A stretch of 64,000 bases of DNA from Metabacillus flavus (GTDB lineage Bacteria; Bacillota; Bacilli; Bacillales; Bacillaceae): positions 3,782,001-3,846,000 of the forward strand of contig NZ_JAGVRK010000001.1 of assembly GCF_018283675.1 (NCBI RefSeq), given 5' to 3'. The notes under the pieces were generated by a model. It worked only from the letters and a program-made list of their open reading frames with translations. It did not search any database and had not been told where the DNA came from. Below, piece by piece: positions 60,621 through 64,000 of the stretch. Position numbers and translations under genes: made by a program. Position 1 is the first letter of the stretch, and each line of letters begins with the position of its first letter.

Positions 60621-63600
60621 CTATTCCTGTCTTTTTCCGACTGTCTTTTTCCGAAACTTACTAAAGACCTCATACACAATCGGTACAATCAAAAGAGTAA
60701 GAAGCGTTGAACTGGTCAAACCGCCAATAACGGTGATGCCCAGTCCTTTGGAGATCAGTCCGCTTCCTTCCAGTCCCAGTGCAAGCGGTGCTAGAGCACC
60801 AATCGTGGCAATTGCGGTCATCAGGATTGGTCTTAGTCGGGTTGTTCCGGCCTCGAGGATGGCCTCGCGGGTCGGGATGCCCTCTTTTTCCTTATGGATG
60901 ACGCGGTCAATCAGTACGATAGCGTTTGTTACAACGATCCCAATGAGCATCAGTGCTCCGATCATAGAGGAAATACTGATGGTTTCTCCTGCAATGTATA
61001 ATCCAGCGAGTGCTCCGATTACAGTGAAAGGCAGGGAGAACAGGATCGCAAATGGCGCGAGGCCGCCGCCAAACGTAATGACGAGAATCAGGTAGACGAT
61101 CGCAATGGCTGCAAGCATCGCAAGTCCAAGCTGGGAGAAGGACTCCTGGATGTCTTCGCTTACACCGCCCATTGAAATATCGACTCCGGATGGCTGCTTC
61201 ACATCATTTATTTTTTCTTGAACGGCTGCTGATACCTTCCCTACATCATCCGCTTTGATATCTCCGGATACAGAGACGCTGATTTTTCCATCGCGCCGGG
61301 AGATGGTATCAGAGGTGGAACCTTCTTTAACCTCAACAACATCTTTAATGGCGACTTCCTTCCCTAGAGAGGAAGCCACTTTTTTGTTCGTCAGATCTTG
61401 AATGTCTTCCAGTTTTTCTTCTTCAGCCTGCAGATAGACATTTACATCTTTTCCATCTTTTTTAATAGTGGTTACAATCGGACGCTTTGTTTCCTGGCTT
61501 AGCTCCATACCGATTTGACCGGCAGTTAGGCCGAGCTCGCTAAGCTTTTTCTGGTTAGCAACGAGCGTAAATTCCTCATATGTTTTGGACAATCCGCTCT
61601 TCACATTTTCCAGGTCGCTATTGTTTTTAAGAATTTTTTCAACGTCTGCTACAACCGGCTTGATGTCATCAATATTTTCTCCATTTACGAAAACTTCCAG
61701 CGAGTTGCTGCTGCCGCCTGAGGAGAAGCTTTGGGAAGCCCATTCTCCTTTTGACGTTCTTTTTTGAAGATCTTCAATGACCTTTTCCTTTTCGGCCTCG
61801 AAATTTTCAGTGTCATCTTTATATTGAACAAAGAAGAGCGCTTGGTTTTGAGCTCCCGGATTCATCGGGTTTTCTCCGCCAAGAGAATATTGAATCGTCT
61901 CTGCCCCTTTGCGTCCATCAAAATATTTTTCTGCATCAAGGGCAATTTTTTCTGAATCTTCACGGGTTTGTCCAGGTTCAGGATTGTATGTCGCCATCAC
62001 CATTTTTTCCTCTTCATCCGGAAGGAAGCTGACTCCGATCAGAGGAACCAATGCAAGGCTTCCGACCAGCAGCAGGATGGCGATACCTGACGTGATCCAT
62101 TTATGATTCAGGGACCAGTTTAGTACTCTTCTGTAAAAGCCTGATAGTTTCCCTGGCTTTTCTTCTTCTTTGTGATGCTTCTCGTTTACTCCCTTTTTAA
62201 AGAAGGAGTGTGCCAGCATTGGAACGATGGTGATTGCAACCAATAAAGATGCGAGCAGCGAGAACACAATGGTAAGCGCAAAAGGAAGGAATAGTTCACC
62301 AATCATTCCTTTTACGAGACCCAGCGGCAGGAATACAGCAATGGTCACGATGGTGGAAGACATAATCGGAATAAACATTTCCTTGGTAGCTGATTTAATC
62401 AGCTCCGCTCCTTTAAGCGGTTCTCCTTTAAGAGACATTCTTCTGAATATGTTTTCTATAACAACAATGGAATCATCGACTACCCGTCCGATTGCGACAG
62501 TCATCGCACCGAGGGTCATAATGTTAAGGGTAATATCCATCTGATTTAAAATCAGGACCGCAATCAGCAAGGAAAGCGGAATGGAAATGACAGAAATAAT
62601 CGTTGTCCGGACATTTCTTAGGAATAAGAGAATAATCAGGACCGCAAAACCAGCGCCAAACAATGCTTTGCTCAGCATCGTATTAACGGACTTTTCAATC
62701 GGTTCTCCCTGGTCGAAGGTGGATGTAAAATGAACACCGGGATAATCTTTTTCCAATGTTTTCACTTGTTTTTCAACAGCATTAACGACATCTACCGTAT
62801 TTGCATCCTCTGATTTAACAATCTGGAAGCCTATGGATTCCTGGCCATTTGTACGTGAAATCGATTCTGCCTTACCGACGATCTTGATGTCTGCCAGCTC
62901 ACTAAGCTTAACTGTAGGAAGCTTTGCGGACTGAGCAGCTCCAGGCTGTGCCTGCTGAGGCTGTCCTGCTGCACCTTGCTGCGGCGGAGCTTGGCCGCTG
63001 CCCTGCTGAGGTGAAGTTTGTGCACTTCCCTGCTGAGGTGATGCCGGTGAAGTTCCCTGCTGCTGACCGGCTCCTTGCTGTGCAGGAGCCTGCTGGGCGG
63101 ACGAGCTTTGAGGAACAGCTGGTATCTCCATATTTTTCAAATCATCTATTGTTGATATATTTCCATCAACAACGACCGATTTTTCTGTATTTCCAAAAGT
63201 GTAAAGCCCAAGCGGGGATGTGACGTCCGAGCCTTTGATCATATTTTGAACGGTTTCTTCATTAAGACCGTATTTTTTAAGCTGATCCTGTTTGAAGACA
63301 AGCTGTGCTTCTTCTACCTGCTGGCCTGTCAGCTGGACAGAGCCGACGCCTTCTAAGCCTTCAAAGGATGGCAGCATTTCTTCCTCTGCCTTTTTCGTGA
63401 GCTCTTGCAGTGACTCTTTGTCGCTTGAAGCACTTAGAACAATTACAGGGAATGCGTTCAGACTAAGCCGGGAAACTTCAGGTTCTTCAACTCCATCCGG
63501 CAATTCCAATGAACTTAAAGCATCCTCTGCTTCCTGCTTTGCTTCGTCCATATCCTTTTCATACCCGTATTCGATTTGCAGGGATGAGACGTTTTGGAAG

Positions 63601-63854
63601 GAGGACGAGCTGACTGTGCTGACTCCATTTAAGTTCTGAAGCTTTTTCTCCATCGGCTCGGACAGTTTGTCAGCCACCTGCTGGGGAGTAGCTCCCGGAT
63701 AAACTGCAGTAACGGTTAAGAGCGGAGTATTAATGTTGGGGATTGTTTCAAGCTTCATATTCAGCCCGGAATACAGGCCTGCTGCGGTTACGATAATGGT
63801 AAGCAGCCATACGGCGAATTTATTCTTTAGTGAAAAGCCGATTATTCGATTCAT
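60621..63854 (-). CDS. RND-family efflux pump permease (SwrC/YerP-like)
   Basis: 1077-aa AcrB-type permease: one N-terminal helix, large outer domain, second half with the proton-relay Asp pair in IGRVVDDSIVVIENIF, and helices near the C-terminus (GIVVTNAIVLIDRVIHKEKE). It resembles B. subtilis SwrC, which exports surfactin-like lipopeptides and drugs; the substrate here is unknown. Residues 249-310 are a Gln/Ala/Pro/Gly-rich low-complexity insert (QQGSG, QGAAGQPQQ type), longer than usual and probably a flexible loop. Two TetR-like operators lie in its promoter. Confidence 0.9.
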   Translation of the reverse strand: MNRIIGFSLKNKFAVWLLTIIVTAAGLYSGLNMKLETIPNINTPLLTVTAVYPGATPQQVADKLSEPMEKKLQNLNGVSTVSSSSFQNVSSLQIEYGYEKDMDEAKQEAEDALSSLELPDGVEEPEVSRLSLNAFPVIVLSASSDKESLQELTKKAEEEMLPSFEGLEGVGSVQLTGQQVEEAQLVFKQDQLKKYGLNEETVQNMIKGSDVTSPLGLYTFGNTEKSVVVDGNISTIDDLKNMEIPAVPQSSSAQQAPAQQGAGQQQGTSPASPQQGSAQTSPQQGSGQAPPQQGAAGQPQQAQPGAAQSAKLPTVKLSELADIKIVGKAESISRTNGQESIGFQIVKSEDANTVDVVNAVEKQVKTLEKDYPGVHFTSTFDQGEPIEKSVNTMLSKALFGAGFAVLIILLFLRNVRTTIISVISIPLSLLIAVLILNQMDITLNIMTLGAMTVAIGRVVDDSIVVIENIFRRMSLKGEPLKGAELIKSATKEMFIPIMSSTIVTIAVFLPLGLVKGMIGELFLPFALTIVFSLLASLLVAITIVPMLAHSFFKKGVNEKHHKEEEKPGKLSGFYRRVLNWSLNHKWITSGIAILLLVGSLALVPLIGVSFLPDEEEKMVMATYNPEPGQTREDSEKIALDAEKYFDGRKGAETIQYSLGGENPMNPGAQNQALFFVQYKDDTENFEAEKEKVIEDLQKRTSKGEWASQSFSSGGSSNSLEVFVNGENIDDIKPVVADVEKILKNNSDLENVKSGLSKTYEEFTLVANQKKLSELGLTAGQIGMELSQETKRPIVTTIKKDGKDVNVYLQAEEEKLEDIQDLTNKKVASSLGKEVAIKDVVEVKEGSTSDTISRRDGKISVSVSGDIKADDVGKVSAAVQEKINDVKQPSGVDISMGGVSEDIQESFSQLGLAMLAAIAIVYLILVITFGGGLAPFAILFSLPFTVIGALAGLYIAGETISISSMIGALMLIGIVVTNAIVLIDRVIHKEKEGIPTREAILEAGTTRLRPILMTAIATIGALAPLALGLEGSGLISKGLGITVIGGLTSSTLLTLLIVPIVYEVFSKFRKKTVGKRQE

Positions 63855-63874
63855 TGCTGTCCTCCTATGTAAAT

Positions 63875-63888
63875 TGACTGGTCGGTCA
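63875..63888. promoter_or_regulatory. TetR-type operator 1 of the RND gene
   Basis: TGACTGGTCGGTCA, with arms TGAC/GTCA and centre TGGTCG, between the RND promoter and start codon. Confidence 0.6.
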
Positions 63889-63899
63889 TAACCATTTAT

Positions 63900-63928
63900 A
63901 ATATAACTGACCGAATAGTCATAGTCAA
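63900..63928 (-). promoter_or_regulatory. sigma-A promoter of the RND gene
   Basis: Minus-strand TTGACT (63923-63928), 17 bp, TATATT (63900-63905). Operator 2 lies within the spacer. Confidence 0.65.
63908..63921. promoter_or_regulatory. TetR-type operator 2 of the RND gene
   Basis: TGACCGAATAGTCA, with arms TGAC/GTCA and the core CGA shared with operator 1 (in reverse orientation TGACTATTCGGTCA versus TGACTGGTCGGTCA). The two sites are 33 bp apart. Confidence 0.6.
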
Positions 63929-63985
63929 TGAATATGATGTGAACAAATGAACAAACTGCCAGATATACTCCGGGGAGCGACGAGC

Positions 63986-64000
63986 ATGAATGAAAAAGAA
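63986..64000 (+). CDS. start of a divergent gene, probably the TetR regulator (cut off)
   Basis: Only five codons, MNEKE, are visible after a GGGGAG ribosome site. The divergent position behind two TetR-type operators suggests a TetR regulator of the efflux pump. This is inference, as no diagnostic residues lie inside the window. Confidence 0.35.

Noticed and set aside
60028-61095. Long open frames (up to 355 codons) across the repeat array
   Set aside because: The 41-bp unit lacks stop codons in several frames, so long frames arise automatically. No ribosome site, and the frame runs antisense into the RND gene.

Overview
The window is a 64-kb chromosomal segment of a spore-forming Bacillaceae (Bacillus-type) bacterium. 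The order of recognisable genes follows the ywj-ywi-ywh-ywg-ywf-ywd-ywc-qox region of the Bacillus subtilis chromosome, which lies on the origin-proximal left side. The matching genes are fadF, clsB/ywjE, uvsE/ywjD, argS-ywiB-speB-speE, pbpG, ywhD-ywhC-ywhB, ywgA-ywfO, rsfA-lipL, pta-hemQ, gerQ-ywdK-ywdJ-ywdI-ung-ywdF, pdxK, nfrA, ywcE and qoxABCD. No tRNA, rRNA or convincing CRISPR array was seen.

Layout. 1-7.4 kb: a fatty-acid beta-oxidation operon on the minus strand (fadF, thiolase, 3-hydroxyacyl-CoA dehydrogenase, two acyl-CoA dehydrogenases, TetR regulator) with a FadR-type operator, a cre site and a second TetR-like operator. 7.5-9.7 kb: cardiolipin synthase and UV-damage endonuclease. 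10-14 kb: argS-ywiB and polyamine genes speE-speB. 14-19 kb: pbpG, ywhDCB and an arylamine N-acetyltransferase. 19-28 kb: ywgA, ywfO, rsfA, lipL, pta, hemQ and the spore-germination pair cwlJ-gerQ, both of which read as frameshifted. 28-34.6 kb: ywdKJI, ung and ywdF, interleaved with four small general-stress genes. 34.6-43.5 kb: a lactose/galactose block (GH42 beta-galactosidase, galTEK, AraC regulator, sodium:solute symporter) with two cre sites. 43.7-46.3 kb: an oxidoreductase with its TetR regulator, and pdxK. 46.4-47.1 kb: a 41-bp repeat array beside a dense DnaA-box cluster. 47-56.5 kb: nfrA, a frameshifted YitT-family gene, niaP, a flavoprotein, ywcE and the aa3 quinol oxidase operon. 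56.8-60 kb: a small acidic/basic protein and a PTS permease-EEP hydrolase operon. 60-64 kb: a second 41-bp repeat array and a TetR-controlled RND efflux pump, with the first codons of a divergent gene at the edge.

The most unusual content is repetitive DNA. There is a family of ~125-bp elements with inverted ends that occurs as dimers with an exact 128-bp period at three places (plus a 122-bp subfamily), a shared-core 41-bp tandem array at two sites, a 183-bp MITE with 12-bp inverted ends and an 8-bp target duplication, and several short tandem arrays. Three genes (cwlJ, gerQ, yitT-like) each need one extra G to be intact, which points either to homopolymer undercalling in the assembly or to real decay. 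The DnaA-box cluster sits at a position comparable to the ywcI cluster of B. subtilis and may take part in control of replication initiation.
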